Source: Lachnospiraceae bacterium A4
GTDB taxonomy: Bacteria; Bacillota; Clostridia; Lachnospirales; Lachnospiraceae
Direction: 5' to 3'
Length of the DNA: 64,000 nucleotides
Assembly (NCBI GenBank): GCA_000403215.2
Contig: KE159527.1
Location: 477,010 to 541,009 of the forward strand
Shown: piece after piece, positions 42,582-52,148 of the stretch
Layout: each line of letters opens with the position of its first letter
Position numbering within the stretch: position 1 is the stretch's first letter
Position numbers and translations under genes: made by a program
The notes under the pieces: model-generated
The model's database searches: none
What the model was told of the DNA's origin: nothing
What the model saw: only the letters and a program-made list of their open reading frames with translations

Positions 42582-44135
42582 TTATGCTAGTAAATCCATT
42601 GTATTTCCGTTTGCTGCCATGATTTCCATCGCAATCCTTGTCGCGTCATCTGCTCCCTGCATCTCGCCTTCTAGTTCCTCCCCGTTGGCAAATGCCCTGA
42701 GATTGATGCTGCTGCGTCTGCGCATTCCCTGAATACGCTGTGTCTCCTGCTCCTGCGACTGTCTCTGCTGGTCCTGACCATTTTTGTCAAGATTGCGCTC
42801 CATCTGGTGACTTTCCACCGATACCTCGATCGCCTCGATTTTGACACCCTGTTCCTCAAGATTTGCCCTGAGCTGTGATGCCTGTGCCTCGATTGCCGCC
42901 TTCACTGCCTCGTTCTGTGTCGTAAACTCTGCTGTCACGACGCCGCCCTTTGTTGTCAGCGATACATTGACGGTTCCAAGACTGGCGGGATGCAGTTGTA
43001 ACTCCATCTCTGTCAGATTTTCATTTTTGACAATCTTGACCATGTCGGCAATCTGCCGCATGATGCTCTCTGTGTTCTCCGAAGTAAACTTCCCGACGCC
43101 CTCTGACACGGCTGTGTTCGAAACCTCGTTCATGTTATTCTGGAAATTCTGTGCGCTGCCCTGCTGTCCATACTCTTTGGACTCCCTGCCATCGCTTTCC
43201 TTTGATTCGCGGCCAGTATTCTGTGTCTGCTGGTTTGCGGTTTCCGTTGTCTGCTCGTGTTCATTTTCCGGCAGTGCATCATTTTGTTTTGCTGCCTTCT
43301 CATCGGATTTGGTATTGTCCTCCACAATCATCACCGGCTCGCTGGTTTCCTGACCGTCCTCCACCGCTGCTGTGATGTCCTTTGGCTCATCTGCGGGAAG
43401 TATCTCTGCCTCCTGAACTTGGTTTTCAAGGTTCTGGCTCTCCAGCTCTTGTAATTTTTGCAGGACTGCCTCAAGCTCACTGCTGGTCAATCCGGTGTTC
43501 TCCATCAGATTTTCCACCTGCACGCCCACCATCTCAGTGATTTCCTGCAACGCAGCATAGAGTCCTTCATCTGCAATCAGGCTGAGTGATGAATCTTTAC
43601 CTGAGATCGCTGTCACAAGCTGTGCCATGTTGTCGATGTTTAACAGGTCGCAGGGCTGTAAATCCAGTGCCTCCATGCCACTTCGCAGTTCCTCGTCTGT
43701 GATGCCTAAAATCTCTTTGATTTGTCCGATGATCTGCTCAAGTGCATTGGCAATCTCATCGGCGGTCATTTCATCAACTGGTTCTTCTGCCTGTGTTGTC
43801 TCTGCGGCTTCCCCTGCTGCATCTTCAATGGACTCTGCCGGAGTATCTGCTTTCTCCTTCACAGTTGCAGGCTTCTCCTCCGTATTTTTTACGGTGGTAT
43901 CCTTCTGAGACTCCTCAAAGTTCTTTTTGTCTGGCTGCTGTGTCTTGGGCTTTTCGGTGTTTGTGACTGCCTGTGTTGTCTGCTTGGGTGCTTCGAACTT
44001 TTGTGCTGTCTTTCCCAGCACATCGCCAAAGCTCTGCGCTTTTGTCTGGTCATCTGCTTTTTTTGTGTCTGCTGGTTTTGCCGCAGGTTTACCATTGAAA
44101 AACGCGTTTTTTACGGTTGTTTCCGTCGTTGTCAT
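42582..44135 (-). CDS. fliK: Flagellar hook-length control protein FliK
   Basis: A 517-residue protein with a long, disordered, Lys/Glu/Thr/Gln-rich N-terminal region. The C-terminal FliK domain (about residues 370-450) reads MELQLHPASLGTVNVSLTTK and VTAEFTTQNEAVKAAIEAQ. This is the substrate-switch domain that acts on FlhB. It precedes flgD, as is usual. Confidence 0.92.
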   Translation of the reverse strand: MTTTETTVKNAFFNGKPAAKPADTKKADDQTKAQSFGDVLGKTAQKFEAPKQTTQAVTNTEKPKTQQPDKKNFEESQKDTTVKNTEEKPATVKEKADTPAESIEDAAGEAAETTQAEEPVDEMTADEIANALEQIIGQIKEILGITDEELRSGMEALDLQPCDLLNIDNMAQLVTAISGKDSSLSLIADEGLYAALQEITEMVGVQVENLMENTGLTSSELEAVLQKLQELESQNLENQVQEAEILPADEPKDITAAVEDGQETSEPVMIVEDNTKSDEKAAKQNDALPENEHEQTTETANQQTQNTGRESKESDGRESKEYGQQGSAQNFQNNMNEVSNTAVSEGVGKFTSENTESIMRQIADMVKIVKNENLTEMELQLHPASLGTVNVSLTTKGGVVTAEFTTQNEAVKAAIEAQASQLRANLEEQGVKIEAIEVSVESHQMERNLDKNGQDQQRQSQEQETQRIQGMRRRSSINLRAFANGEELEGEMQGADDATRIAMEIMAANGNTMDLLA

Positions 44136-44252
44136 TCCTGTTCCTTCCTCCTCTCTTTAATTTTCAAAGTGCGGATATTATGTATAAAATCTATAGTTAC
44201 ATAATCTCATAACATATATCGGTAAATTGTCAGAAAACTTTAGTAATTGTTT

Positions 44253-45131
44253 TTAATTTCCCGGATTCATAATTCTGGAAATTCTTGCTGCCACTGCTGC
44301 ATCCATCTCGCCCATGATTGCGCCTCTTGTCGATGCTGGCAGGTTCATGAGAATGTTTGCCGCCAAGTCAAGATTATCTGTCATGGCGCCGAGTATGCCC
44401 GCTGCCTTCTTTGCGTCCATGTTGCTGTAGGTCGCCACATAATCCTTCATTTTATTGTTGACCGCTTCCTCCTGAATCACCTGTTTGTACAGCGCCTCGG
44501 CTGTAGTAGGGTCCATCTCCTCATAATACGCACGGTATTCCTCTGCACCCGGCCCATTGTCTGCATAGACCACTTCCTCATAGAACTGTTCTTTGATGCG
44601 CTGGAAGTTCACTTGATTGTCCTCGAAGGTCTGCAAGCGTTTTACCTCCGCTTTGAGCGCCTCAATCTGTTCTGAATATGCTGTGTTCGTACTCTGTGCC
44701 TGCTCTAATTTTTTCTCCAGCTCTGACGCATAGTCCACGGCGTCCTTGATGCTGTTGTAGCCGCCGTATGCTTTCTCTTTGGGCGACTCTAATCCATTCT
44801 CTGTAGGAAGAATCTTGTTAATCACTGGTATGTCCTTCAGCATCGGTGTCAGTACGTTCGAGCCAAACCCGCCGACGTCCATCTTGACCAGCAGGCATAA
44901 GATTCCAAGCCAGATCACGATGATAAACAGGGTGACTACCACCACCGAAGCATTGGTTCCATCAATCTGTTCATCTAATTCCCGCTCCTGATTTTCCAGC
45001 TCCTTCGCGCGTTTCTTGGCTTCCTTCCGCTGATTTTTCTGTTCTTTCTTAAAAGCCTTCTGACTCTCTCTTAGCTGTTTTAACTGCATCTCCGGTGCGT
45101 CGGGGCTTAAATTTTCGTCCTTACGTGCCAT
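44253..45131 (-). CDS. YlxF/MotE-like flagellar membrane protein
   Basis: A 292-residue protein with a highly charged N-terminal helix (residues 1-60, many Lys/Glu) and one membrane segment (about 64-85). A periplasmic coiled coil follows (about 135-175). The C-terminal MgtE-N-like helical domain reads YVATYSNMDAKKAAGILGAM and ILMNLPASTRGAIMGEMD. This is the architecture of YlxF of Bacillus and of MotE, a stator chaperone in other bacteria. It lies between fliJ and fliK. The exact role here is not known. Confidence 0.8.
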   Translation of the reverse strand: MARKDENLSPDAPEMQLKQLRESQKAFKKEQKNQRKEAKKRAKELENQERELDEQIDGTNASVVVVTLFIIVIWLGILCLLVKMDVGGFGSNVLTPMLKDIPVINKILPTENGLESPKEKAYGGYNSIKDAVDYASELEKKLEQAQSTNTAYSEQIEALKAEVKRLQTFEDNQVNFQRIKEQFYEEVVYADNGPGAEEYRAYYEEMDPTTAEALYKQVIQEEAVNNKMKDYVATYSNMDAKKAAGILGAMTDNLDLAANILMNLPASTRGAIMGEMDAAVAARISRIMNPGN

Positions 45132-45153
45132 ATTGCTTTAACCATGCCTTTCC

Positions 45154-45624
45154 CTAATTTCTCACGCTCTGTTGTTCTTCCATCAGTTTCTGTCCATATG
45201 TATATGAGGTAAGCTGGTCGATCTCTTTGCTCTCTGCTGCCAGTTCATCCTTCATAAACTCCTCAAATGCATTTTCCTTGAGCTTCTCATGCGCCTTGCG
45301 CTCCTGCATTAACTCCTGCAATGCCGCTCTTGCCTTCTCCACCAGCTTCGCAGCGCGCGCTACTTCTTTCATCTGATCTGCGATGTATTCGTCCATCTTG
45401 AGGACTGCCATCTTGTTCTCACGGATCTTGCGCACATCAATCAGTTCTGTGCGGAGTTTTACGCCCTCCTGCATATAATAAAGCTTTCTTGCGTGAAATT
45501 CATCCAGCTTCTTTTTCTCTGCATCCAGCCGCATGTTTGCCTCTGCAAACTCCTGCTTTGCCTTGTCCTCCAGCTTCTCCTTGATATCGAGAATCCCCTG
45601 CATTTTATAACGAAAAACTGCCAT
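45154..45624 (-). CDS. fliJ: Flagellar export chaperone FliJ
   Basis: A 156-residue, almost entirely helical coiled-coil protein starting MAVFRYKMQGILDIKEKLED. It forms the stalk of the export ATPase. It lies between fliI and ylxF. Sequence conservation in the family is low, so the call rests on length, coiled coil and order. Confidence 0.9.
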   Translation of the reverse strand: MAVFRYKMQGILDIKEKLEDKAKQEFAEANMRLDAEKKKLDEFHARKLYYMQEGVKLRTELIDVRKIRENKMAVLKMDEYIADQMKEVARAAKLVEKARAALQELMQERKAHEKLKENAFEEFMKDELAAESKEIDQLTSYTYGQKLMEEQQSVRN

Positions 45625-45652
45625 ACGCTTACCACCCTTTTACCTAAAACTG

Positions 45653-46975
45653 CTACTCCTGAAACATTGCCTCTAACTGTTCTACGGATTCCTCAAACGT
45701 GAATTTTGCGTCTGTATCCTGCAGCAAGTATTGATTGACCTCATCAATCTTGTTGATCGCACGGTCAATATTCGGATTGCTTCCCCTCTTGTATGCCCCG
45801 ATATTGATCAAATCTTCTGCCTCATTGTACGTAGCCATGATATTTTTTAGTTTTCCTGCTGCTGCCTTGTGCTCTCTTGACGCGATCATCGACATACATC
45901 TCGAAATACTTTGCAGCACATCTACTGCCGGGTAATGGTTTCTGTTGGCAAGCTTTCTCGTCAGCATAATATGCCCGTCGAGAATACTTCTCGCCGTATC
46001 TGTGATCGGCTCATTGAAATCCTCACCTTCTACCAGAACGGTATACAGCCCCGTGATCGAGCCGCTCTCAGAACACCCTGCGCGCTCAAGGAGTTTGGGC
46101 ATCTCTGAGTACACGCTGGGCGGATATCCTCTTGTCACCGGCGGCTCTCCTGTCGCCAGACCGATCTCTCTTTGCGCCATGGAAAAACGCGTCAGAGAGT
46201 CCATCATCAAGAGCACATCTTTCCCCTGATCGCGGAAATACTCTGCGATCGCCGTCGCGGTCTTTGCCGCCTTATTCCGCTCAAGTGCAGGTCTGTCCGA
46301 GGTCGCCACCACGACGATAGAACGCCGCATACCCTCCTCGCCCAGATCGCGCTCGATAAATTCCCGCACCTCACGGCCGCGCTCTCCAATCAGTGCGATC
46401 ACATTGATATCTGCTTTGGTATTTCTCGCAAACATACCCATAAGCGTCGATTTTCCTACGCCAGAGCCGGCAAAGATACCGATACGCTGCCCTTTTCCAA
46501 CCGTGATCAGCCCGTCTACTGCCTTTACGCCAAGCGGCAGCACCTCGCTGATAATCGTCCGGCTCATCGGGTCAGGCGGCATCGCCTCGAGCGGATAGCG
46601 CTTAACGGTCGTCGGCTCGGGCACGAAGCCGTCAATGCATCTGCCCAGCCCGTCGAGCGTTTTGCCAAGCAGGCTGTCGCCCACCGACACGCTCAGCGGA
46701 TAATTCATGTTCTCAACGATGCAGCCAAGTCCGATGCCCTCGGTATCCTCATAGGGCATGAGCAGCGTCTTTTTGTCCTTGAAGCCAACGACTTCTGCCA
46801 AAATCCCATGCTGCTTCTCCGCATCTGTGTAAATCTTGCACATATCACCCAGCTTTGCATCAGGCCCGGAGGACTCGATTGTGAGTCCTACGACATTTTC
46901 CACCTTGCCAAGCTTCTTAAAAAAACTTTTATTCAATACTGTCTTATATTTGTCAAAGGAAATACAACTTTCCAT
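45653..46975 (-). CDS. fliI: Flagellum-specific ATPase FliI
   Basis: A 440-residue F1-like ATPase that powers export. Walker A is IFAGSGVGKSTLMGMFARN (about residues 168-186). Walker B is DVLLMMDSLTRFSMAQREI, and the family motif PPVTRGYPPSVYSEMPKLLE follows. It starts 13 bp after fliH. Confidence 0.97.
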   Translation of the reverse strand: MESCISFDKYKTVLNKSFFKKLGKVENVVGLTIESSGPDAKLGDMCKIYTDAEKQHGILAEVVGFKDKKTLLMPYEDTEGIGLGCIVENMNYPLSVSVGDSLLGKTLDGLGRCIDGFVPEPTTVKRYPLEAMPPDPMSRTIISEVLPLGVKAVDGLITVGKGQRIGIFAGSGVGKSTLMGMFARNTKADINVIALIGERGREVREFIERDLGEEGMRRSIVVVATSDRPALERNKAAKTATAIAEYFRDQGKDVLLMMDSLTRFSMAQREIGLATGEPPVTRGYPPSVYSEMPKLLERAGCSESGSITGLYTVLVEGEDFNEPITDTARSILDGHIMLTRKLANRNHYPAVDVLQSISRCMSMIASREHKAAAGKLKNIMATYNEAEDLINIGAYKRGSNPNIDRAINKIDEVNQYLLQDTDAKFTFEESVEQLEAMFQE

Positions 46976-46988
46976 GTTCCAACCCCTT

Positions 46989-47918
46989 TTATGGCTCGTA
47001 GGACAAAAGCCTTAATTCCTCGTTCAGCGCCTCTAGCTGTGTCCCCAGACTACAGTCAAACACGCCGTTCCCGGTTTCTATCATGCACTCATTTTTGCCG
47101 AGCGTGACGTCCTCGAGAAGTTCTACATTTTCAATTGCAATATTTGTTCCCTTGATCAGCTCTCTTTTCTGCATACTCGCAAAAGGATAATCCTCTTTTG
47201 AAACATGGATTAGATAGGTGCTGCCCGTCTCAATATTGCGCATTGTATTCTGAATCAGATAGACGATAAGTTCTCTTGAATTTTTGAGGTTCACATGGAA
47301 AATATGCTCATAAATGCCGGTCAGTGTGCTGATAAATACCGGCTCTAACTCTTTGATTTTCTGCTGGTATTCCTCCTCGAGCGCCGCCATCTTCTGCTCA
47401 GCTTCGGTATATACCTGTTTGCGTTCCTCTGCCACGCTGTTCAGCCCGTCGCGGTGTCCTTGCGCAAAACCGTCATTCTGTCCCTGTTCAAAGCCTTCCT
47501 GATATCCCTGACTGCGCGCCTCCTCAAGTGCCTGTGCCTTCATCTGTTCGATTTCCGCCAGCGCTTCCTCACGCATCTGCTCAATCTGAGCCTGTGCATC
47601 TGCAATCAGCTCCTCCTGCATTGGATACGACTGCGGCGGGAAGCTGTTGTCCTCAAAGGCTTCCTCTGCGCCAACGCCCTGATTTTCCCCGATGAAGTTC
47701 TCCTCGCCTTCCCGTATTAGCTGGGAGACCTCCACGGCGCTGATGCCCTGCGTGAAGCCGTCTGCAAACTCCGGCTCTTCGCCGCACTCTCTTGCGAGCT
47801 CTACTGCCATTTCACGAAGTCTTGCCTCTGCCCTTGCGTTGGTGTCTATAATCCTTGTGTTGGCTGGGTCCACTTTCACCCAGCCTGATTTCAATATGCC
47901 GCCGCCATTAGACAACAA
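46989..47918 (-). CDS. fliH: Flagellar assembly protein FliH
   Basis: A 309-residue regulator of FliI. The long helix carries the repeated GxxxG pattern (QGYQEGFEQGQNDGFAQGHRD, split here as QGYQEGFEQGQNDG and FAQGHRDG). The C-terminal domain (about residues 205-309) resembles the V/F-type delta subunit. I start at the TTG 8 nt after GGAGG, giving an 11-bp overlap with fliG; an in-frame GTG is the alternative. Its N-terminal 100 residues are unusually acidic. Confidence 0.85.
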   Translation of the reverse strand: MLSNGGGILKSGWVKVDPANTRIIDTNARAEARLREMAVELARECGEEPEFADGFTQGISAVEVSQLIREGEENFIGENQGVGAEEAFEDNSFPPQSYPMQEELIADAQAQIEQMREEALAEIEQMKAQALEEARSQGYQEGFEQGQNDGFAQGHRDGLNSVAEERKQVYTEAEQKMAALEEEYQQKIKELEPVFISTLTGIYEHIFHVNLKNSRELIVYLIQNTMRNIETGSTYLIHVSKEDYPFASMQKRELIKGTNIAIENVELLEDVTLGKNECMIETGNGVFDCSLGTQLEALNEELRLLSYEP

Positions 47919-48918
47919 TCTCGTCACCTCCGCCTCTCGAAATAACGATCTCCGCAGAATCCTCAAGCTTTCTGATAATATTTACAATCTTCTGCTGTGC
48001 TTCCTCCACGTCCTTCATTCTGACAGGTCCCATAAATTCCATATCTTCGCGGATCATCTCAGCAAGACGCTTTGACATGTTGCTAAAGATTGCATTCTGT
48101 ACTTCCTCTGTCGAGCCCTTACATGCGATGGCAAGGTCATTGTTGTCAACATCCCTGAGCACACGCTGGATTGCACGGTCGTCGAGCAGTAAGATATCCT
48201 CGAATACGAACATCTTCTTTCTGATCTCGTCTGCAAGCTCTGGCTCTTCCACTTCGAGTGTTTCCATGATATGCTTCTCTGTTCCTCTGTCTACTGTATT
48301 CAAAATCTCTACCACTGCGTCCACGCCGCCGATAATCGTGTAATCCTGATTGACAAGCGATGACAGCTTTGACTCAAGCACACGCTCTACTTCCTTGATG
48401 ACATCGGGGCTTGTTCTGTCCATCGTCGCGATACGTCTCGCAACCTCTGCCTGCTTCTCGGGCACGAGTGCGCCGAGAATTGTCGCCGCCTGTCCCGCTG
48501 ACAGATAAGAGAGAATGAGCGCGATGGTCTGCGGATGCTCATCCTGTATAAAGTTCAAAAGCTGTGACGCGTCGGTCTTTTTGACGAACTCGAACGGTTT
48601 TACCTGCAAAGATGCAGTCAGCTTTCCGATGACGTCCATCGCCTTGTCTGCGCCAAGCGCCTTCTCCAAAAGCTCCTTGGCATAACCGATGCCGCCCTCT
48701 GCTATGTACTGCTGTGCCAGACAGACCTCATAAAACTCGTTGATGACTTTTTCTTTAACTTGTGGTGTAACGCTTTTGGTATTCGCAATTTCAAGTGTGA
48801 GGTCCTCGATTTCCTCTTCCTTTAAATGTTTAAATATCAGGGAAGATTTCTCAGGTCCAAGGGCAATTAACAAGATTGCCGCTTTCTGTATTCCCTTTAA
48901 CTCCTCATTACTAGCCAT
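47908..48918 (-). CDS. fliG: Flagellar motor switch protein FliG
   Basis: A 336-residue C-ring protein. The N-terminal domain binds FliF. The EHPQ motif is in DEHPQTIALILSYL (about residues 125-138). The C-terminal torque helix is RAIQRVLRDVDNNDLAIACK (about 265-284), with the charged residues that face MotA. It overlaps the start of fliH. Confidence 0.97.
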   Translation of the reverse strand: MASNEELKGIQKAAILLIALGPEKSSLIFKHLKEEEIEDLTLEIANTKSVTPQVKEKVINEFYEVCLAQQYIAEGGIGYAKELLEKALGADKAMDVIGKLTASLQVKPFEFVKKTDASQLLNFIQDEHPQTIALILSYLSAGQAATILGALVPEKQAEVARRIATMDRTSPDVIKEVERVLESKLSSLVNQDYTIIGGVDAVVEILNTVDRGTEKHIMETLEVEEPELADEIRKKMFVFEDILLLDDRAIQRVLRDVDNNDLAIACKGSTEEVQNAIFSNMSKRLAEMIREDMEFMGPVRMKDVEEAQQKIVNIIRKLEDSAEIVISRGGGDEIVV

Positions 48919-48924
48919 TAAAAG

Positions 48925-50541
48925 TTACCCCCAATCCTCATCAAGCCAATTTCGCAAAAGCGTAGCGACTGCTTCTGGATTTTCCTCGACAAAGTTTTCT
49001 ATCAGTTTTCTAGCTTCGGACTTCTGCTCTGTCTCGATGCCCTCTAATTCTTCTACATTGGACTGCAGCAAATCCTCCACTGCAAGTTCTTCCTCTTCCT
49101 CGACTTCTTTCTTGGTTCTCAGGCTCATGATTACCACGAATGCCAGAAGTGCAAGAATAATAATGATTAATACAATCTGTACGATATCTTTTACTACTAC
49201 AGGCTCCGTCATCTCGTCGATAAACTGTACCTCCTCGAACGCTACAAAACTAACATTCTTTGAAGGAATACCTGTGGCATTTGCCACCATGCTGACAAAG
49301 TCCTCATCGACTTCGAGTTTTGTTTTCTCATTGTTTGCAAGCTTATATTCTTCCCAAGAAATTCCATCAAGCAGTCCTTGGAGTCTTACATCCTCCTCGC
49401 GCACAACTTTGTATCTGACTGCCGCCACGGACACGGTACTGTCACTGTACACAACGGTTCCTGTCGCGCCGATCTCCTCGATAATCTCCTCGTTTGGAAG
49501 ATATTTGCTCTTTCTCTCATAGCTGCTGCTGTTTGTGCCCTCCTGCTCGCTGATCATCATGTCTGTCTCAGAGTTGGAATCTGTGCCGGGTACGCCGCCC
49601 ACGCCGTCGCTGGCATTGGACTGGTATACTTCTTCGCTTGCGAGCAGTCCCTGATCATGGTTTGCATCGGGTGTTGAATAATTGTGCCGTGTGATTTTCT
49701 TCTGTGAGAAATCCATCGCTGCGTTGATTGCAACCTCGATCTGGTTGAACTGGTTTGTGCCAAAAAGTACCTGTCTCACTTCGTTTTTGATCAGGCTCTC
49801 CGCCTCCTGCTTGAGCATCATCATATTGTCTGCCTTCTCAATCGTGGAGTATGTCTGCTCAACCGGGAACCATGTCTTTCCGTTTGTGTCTGTGATTGCC
49901 ACATTGTCTGTGGTCGCGTTTCCAAGTCCTGTCGCTACCATTCTCGCGATCGCCGCCGCGTTTTCTTCTGTAAAGCCTGCACCTTCTTCAAGTTCTACAA
50001 AAATACTTGCGTAGGTCTCAAGGTTCTGTGCGATCAGCGTGCCGTTATCATCTGGAATTGTCAACTGGCATGAGGCTGTCTTGACTGCCTTCATGTTCTT
50101 GATATCCTCTTCAATTTGTGTTTCCAGATAGAGTTTGTAACGCTTCTGCTTATCTGCCTCTGTTGTAGAAAAGCTTCCATTCAGCACATCATCAATGGTG
50201 TATGCTGCTGTCGGAATGTTGTTTGCACCAAGCAGCAGGTTTGCATCTGACTGCTGTGATTCCAACACATCAAAACGAAGTCCATCTGATGATATTTCGT
50301 ATATAATGCCCTGTCCATCAAGCAGTTCCTTGACAGAAGATGCCTCCTTTGTGGATTCACATACAACAAAATCCTTCACATACTGCTTTTTTGTAAGTAC
50401 CGCCACCAGTATTGCGATGGCGAGCAGAATCACAACTGCAATCCCAATAATCAGTGTTTTCTGCTTTGGCTGAAACTTATTCCACCACTCTTTTATCCGC
50501 TCTAACAGCTTTTTCCCAAAATCCATTACCTTGTCAACCAT
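48925..50541 (-). CDS. fliF: Flagellar MS-ring protein FliF
   Basis: A 538-residue basal-body ring protein. Membrane segments lie at about residues 27-48 and 455-476. Ring-building motifs lie between them, including KQYVKDFVVCESTKEASSVK and YKLYLETQIEEDIKNMKAVK. The cytoplasmic C-terminal tail that binds FliG ends NFVEENPEAVATLLRNWLDE. It starts after GGGAGAAGGAG. Confidence 0.96.
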   Translation of the reverse strand: MVDKVMDFGKKLLERIKEWWNKFQPKQKTLIIGIAVVILLAIAILVAVLTKKQYVKDFVVCESTKEASSVKELLDGQGIIYEISSDGLRFDVLESQQSDANLLLGANNIPTAAYTIDDVLNGSFSTTEADKQKRYKLYLETQIEEDIKNMKAVKTASCQLTIPDDNGTLIAQNLETYASIFVELEEGAGFTEENAAAIARMVATGLGNATTDNVAITDTNGKTWFPVEQTYSTIEKADNMMMLKQEAESLIKNEVRQVLFGTNQFNQIEVAINAAMDFSQKKITRHNYSTPDANHDQGLLASEEVYQSNASDGVGGVPGTDSNSETDMMISEQEGTNSSSYERKSKYLPNEEIIEEIGATGTVVYSDSTVSVAAVRYKVVREEDVRLQGLLDGISWEEYKLANNEKTKLEVDEDFVSMVANATGIPSKNVSFVAFEEVQFIDEMTEPVVVKDIVQIVLIIIILALLAFVVIMSLRTKKEVEEEEELAVEDLLQSNVEELEGIETEQKSEARKLIENFVEENPEAVATLLRNWLDEDWG

Positions 50542-50604
50542 ATCAAGTATCTCCTTCTCCCAAATCTTCCCCAGTGTAATCCTTTACTCTTCTCTGCCAG
50601 TTTA

Positions 50605-50943
50605 TTAAATCTGCATCTGCATAATTTCCTTATATGCTTCAAGGAGCTTATCCCTGACTGCGATTGTGTAGTTGAGCGCTGTCTGCGCTTTACCTACCGC
50701 AATCGTAAGGTCGTGTGTATTTTCTGAGATGCCCATCATCCATTTCAGTTCCTCGTTCTCCTGTGTCGAGAGCAGATTGTTGGTATCATTGATATTGTTC
50801 ACTGCTGCATCGAGAATAGAACCGAACAGATTATCATTTTTCTGCCCTTCGCTGTCTGCCGCTGCACTGCACAGACTATTTCTGACTGCGTCCGAATTAA
50901 TATTATACAGTCTGTTAATGTCATTTGCTGATGTAATCGTCAT
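50605..50943 (-). CDS. fliE: Flagellar basal-body protein FliE
   Basis: A 112-residue rod-junction protein linking the MS ring to the rod. The C-terminal helix HDLTIAVGKAQTALNYTIAV then RDKLLEAYKEIMQMQI is the family signature. It is exported. It lies between flgC and fliF. Confidence 0.94.
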   Translation of the reverse strand: MTITSANDINRLYNINSDAVRNSLCSAAADSEGQKNDNLFGSILDAAVNNINDTNNLLSTQENEELKWMMGISENTHDLTIAVGKAQTALNYTIAVRDKLLEAYKEIMQMQI

Positions 50944-50975
50944 TTATCCTTCCCCCTAAACTCCCCAATATATTC

Positions 50976-51470
50976 CTAGAAATTCATTTCCAAACCTTTG
51001 TTTGCCATTGCCTTCGTCGCCTCAAATGCTGCCTGGTTTGCCTCATAGCCGCGGCTTGCGTCAATCATGTTTGTCATCTCTGTGATGACGTTGACGTTTG
51101 GATAATGTACATAGCCGTTTTCATCTGCATCCGGATGCTCTGGATCATACGCCATCACTTCCTCTGTCCAAGTATCCTCATACAGTCCGCCGATCTTGAC
51201 GCCTGAGCCCGGACTTGAAAGCCTCGCTGAGTTGGTGCTGCCAAGCGGTCTGCCGCTCAGATTGCTGAATGCCGTATCAAGCATATGTTTAAAATTTCTA
51301 TCCTTTGTGTCTGTCTTTTCCTGAAAGGTGACTACCTTTCTGACATACGGTGTGCCATCTGCTGTTCTTGTCGTATGTGCATTTGCCATATTCTGTGAAA
51401 TGATATCCATGCGGTACTGCTCTGCGGACATGCCCGACGCACTGATATCAAACGAATCAAAAATTCCCAT
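50976..51470 (-). CDS. flgC: Flagellar rod protein FlgC
   Basis: A 164-residue proximal rod protein. The N-terminal FDISASGMSAEQYRMDIISQ and the C-terminal MTNMIDASRGYEANQAAFEA are the rod/hook family signatures. It starts after GGAGGGTGAGCA, 11 bp after flgB. Confidence 0.96.
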   Translation of the reverse strand: MGIFDSFDISASGMSAEQYRMDIISQNMANAHTTRTADGTPYVRKVVTFQEKTDTKDRNFKHMLDTAFSNLSGRPLGSTNSARLSSPGSGVKIGGLYEDTWTEEVMAYDPEHPDADENGYVHYPNVNVITEMTNMIDASRGYEANQAAFEATKAMANKGLEMNF

Positions 51471-51481
51471 TGCTCACCCTC

Positions 51482-51874
51482 CTATTTCATAACGGACATG
51501 AGCTGCTTAAAGTTCTGGTTCACAAGCTCATGTAATCCGTTATACTTTGTCTGGTTCTTTGCAAGAATGCCCAGCTCATTCTGGATACTCACATTGTTGC
51601 CGTCATACCGGTAAGAAAGCTCTTCATAATCGGTATAAATCTGCGGGTCGAGCGCATTGAGATCAAGGTTCTTTACTCTCGCGTCCACCGTCTCCTCACC
51701 TGCTCTGGCAAAAGCATGTTTTAACTCTGTCTCAAAGCGGATATCCTTGCGCTTATAGTTGGGGGTATTCACATTGGCAATGTTGTTATTGATAATGTTA
51801 TTTCTTACCGCAGTTGCATCCAGTGAAGTTCCCAGCGCATTAATGTAATCAAATACACCTGAATTATTTAACAT
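51482..51874 (-). CDS. flgB: Flagellar rod protein FlgB
   Basis: A 130-residue proximal rod protein and the first gene of the fla/che operon. ATAVRNNIINNNIANVNTPN and YKRKDIRFETELKHAFARAG are the family signature. The start MLNNSGVFDY follows GAAGGAGGAG; an overlapping upstream ATG is closed by an early stop. Its promoter carries a CodY-like box. Confidence 0.96.
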   Translation of the reverse strand: MLNNSGVFDYINALGTSLDATAVRNNIINNNIANVNTPNYKRKDIRFETELKHAFARAGEETVDARVKNLDLNALDPQIYTDYEELSYRYDGNNVSIQNELGILAKNQTKYNGLHELVNQNFKQLMSVMK

Positions 51875-51965
51875 TCATACTCCTCCTTCTCTTTTCCAAT
51901 ATCTCATCTTATGCCGCTCATTATTGCCATAATGAATTTACATAATATATTACCTTTCTTACTCT

Positions 51966-51993
51966 ATTATAGTTTATTTTCAGAATATTTCAA
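51966..51993 (-). promoter_or_regulatory. Main promoter of the flagellar operon (flgB)
   Basis: TTGAAA (51988-51993) and TATAAT (51966-51971) on the minus strand are 16 bp apart, about 90 bp before flgB. This is a housekeeping-type promoter. Confidence 0.75.
51975..51989. promoter_or_regulatory. CodY box inside the flgB promoter
   Basis: On the minus strand AATATTCTGAAAATA matches the CodY consensus AATTTTCWGAAAATT at 13 of 15 positions. It fills the spacer and the edge of the -35, where bound CodY would block RNA polymerase. Confidence 0.6.
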
Positions 51994-52010
51994 GTATTTT
52001 TTTCATTATT

Positions 52011-52024
52011 TTGTAATATTACAA
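52011..52024. promoter_or_regulatory. Perfect palindrome TTGTAATATTACAA upstream of flgB promoter
   Basis: A 14-bp perfect inverted repeat lies 18 bp upstream of the -35. The spacing suits an activator or repressor site. The cognate protein is unknown. Confidence 0.4.
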
Positions 52025-52076
52025 GAAATTACAGTAGCTTTTTATGTAAATTTACTGTTTTGTTCCCCATAAACAC

Positions 52077-52110
52077 AAAAAAGACTTATCTTTTTTAAGA
52101 TAAGCCTTTT
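52077..52110 (-). terminator. Terminator after codY
   Basis: AAAAGGCTTATC pairs with GATAAGTCTTTT (one wobble), followed by a T run on the minus strand. It isolates codY from the flgB promoter. Confidence 0.85.
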
Positions 52111-52148
52111 GTTTATTTTTTTTGTATTTTTTATATTATTTGACCAAT

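Noticed and set aside
46172..47107. 311-residue plus-strand frame over fliI/fliH
   Set aside because: Shadow of fliI; His/Arg-rich and lacking any domain or start signal.
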